Shown: piece after piece, positions 5,631-6,032 of the stretch
How positions within the stretch are numbered: position 1 is the stretch's first letter
Layout of the letters: each line of letters opens with the position of its first letter
From: Rhodosalinus sp041685465
GTDB lineage: Bacteria > Pseudomonadota > Alphaproteobacteria > Rhodobacterales > Rhodobacteraceae
Length of the DNA: 6,032 bases
NCBI RefSeq assembly: GCF_041685465.1
Contig: NZ_JAWLFS010000190.1
Coordinates: 1-6,032, forward strand
Direction of reading: 5' to 3'
Notes under the pieces: generated by a model
What the model was told of the DNA's origin: nothing
What the model saw: only the letters and a program-made list of their open reading frames with translations
Database searches by the model: none
Translations under genes and position numbers: made by a program

Positions 5631-6032
5631 ATGGCGATTCTGATCGACGAGACCACCAGGGTCCTCGTGCAGGGGATGTCCGGCCGCATCGGCCGCTTCC
5701 ACGCCGAGGAGATGATCGCGCACGGCACCGACGTCGTCGCCGGGGTGACCCCCGGCAAGGGCGGAGAGGAGGTGCTGGGCCGCCCCGTCTTCGACACCGT
5801 GCGCGAGGCAGTGGCGGCGACGGGCGCCGAGGCGAGCCTGATCTTCGTGCCGCCCCCCTTCGCCGCCGACGCGATCATGGAGGCCGCGGACGCCGGCATC
5901 CGCACCGCCGTCTGCGTGACCGACGGCATCCCGGCGCAGGACATGATGGAGGTCAAGCGCTTCCTGCTGCGCTATCCGCTGGAGCGGCGGATGCGGCTGA
6001 TCGGGCCCAACTGCGCCGGCGTGATCTCCCCG
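5631..6032 (+). CDS. mtkB: Malate-CoA ligase (malate thiokinase) alpha subunit, 5' part
   Basis: The first 134 codons are present and the frame runs open off the window end. The protein resembles the alpha subunit of succinyl-CoA synthetase (SucD): an N-terminal Rossmann-type CoA-binding domain begins with ILIDETTRVLVQGMSGRIGRFH. It continues through the GVTPGKGGEEVLGRPVF loop, FVPPPFAADAIMEA and CVTDGIPAQDMM to RLIGPNCAGVISP. The active-site histidine that is phosphorylated in this family lies in the missing C-terminal half, so it cannot be checked. The start is fixed by AAGGAG at 5618-5623, and the gene follows mtkA by 12 bases. The alpha subunit supplies CoA binding and the phospho-histidine, while MtkA supplies the nucleotide site. 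Assignment to malate instead of succinate rests on the sgaA-mtkA context and on the mtkA sequence. Confidence 0.88.
   Translation, partial: MAILIDETTRVLVQGMSGRIGRFHAEEMIAHGTDVVAGVTPGKGGEEVLGRPVFDTVREAVAATGAEASLIFVPPPFAADAIMEAADAGIRTAVCVTDGIPAQDMMEVKRFLLRYPLERRMRLIGPNCAGVISP

Noticed and set aside
3033..5723. An 896-codon minus-strand open frame opposite sgaA, mtkA and the start of mtkB
   Set aside because: Its translation is low-complexity (rich in Arg, His, Gly, Ala, Glu and Asp) with no recognisable domain. It lies antisense to genes with intact catalytic motifs and is a by-product of very high GC content.
4446..6032. sucCD (succinyl-CoA synthetase) as identity of the last two genes
   Set aside because: The families are homologous, but the sgaA neighbour and the NIFAGINRCDWVAEG variant fit malate-CoA ligase better. 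It remains the main alternative until enzyme or phylogenetic data decide.

Overview
The window is very GC-rich, densely coding DNA with strong third-position GC bias. Its gene content is a gentisate-type aromatic degradation pair, a short-chain acyl-CoA (ScfR/RamB-like) regulator and serine-cycle genes. It also carries intergenic repeats built around a CCCCGGAGTATTTG core. Together these point to an alphaproteobacterium, most likely in the Rhodobacteraceae. That assignment is inferred from gene content and style, not from a database search.

Layout. Positions 1-1330 (+) hold the 3' part of a cupin dioxygenase resembling gentisate 1,2-dioxygenase, followed after 25 bases by a complete fumarylacetoacetate-hydrolase-family gene. 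The two probably act in sequence in aromatic ring cleavage: a gentisate-type ring is opened, then the acylpyruvate product is hydrolysed to a dicarboxylate plus pyruvate. Positions 1331-1607 are non-coding and lie between convergent genes. They contain two roughly 65-base repeat copies in inverted orientation, each with a strong GC hairpin, which probably also serve as a two-way terminator. Positions 1608-3002 (-) encode an XRE-type regulator of the ScfR family (RamB/PccR relatives).

Positions 3003-3161 are a divergent, comparatively AT-rich promoter region with two TTTGCACA boxes. Positions 3162-6032 (+) hold sgaA (serine-glyoxylate aminotransferase), mtkA and the 5' part of mtkB (the two subunits of malate-CoA ligase). 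This is a compact serine-cycle module: SgaA turns glyoxylate and serine into glycine and hydroxypyruvate, and MtkAB activates malate to malyl-CoA. A malyl-CoA lyase, not in this window, would then split malyl-CoA into glyoxylate and acetyl-CoA.

The most interesting point is the arrangement. A regulator whose known relatives respond to short-chain acyl-CoA status is divergent from a serine-cycle / malyl-CoA module, with candidate operator boxes between them. I see no phage, transposase, tRNA, rRNA or CRISPR in this window, and no clearly unprecedented system.
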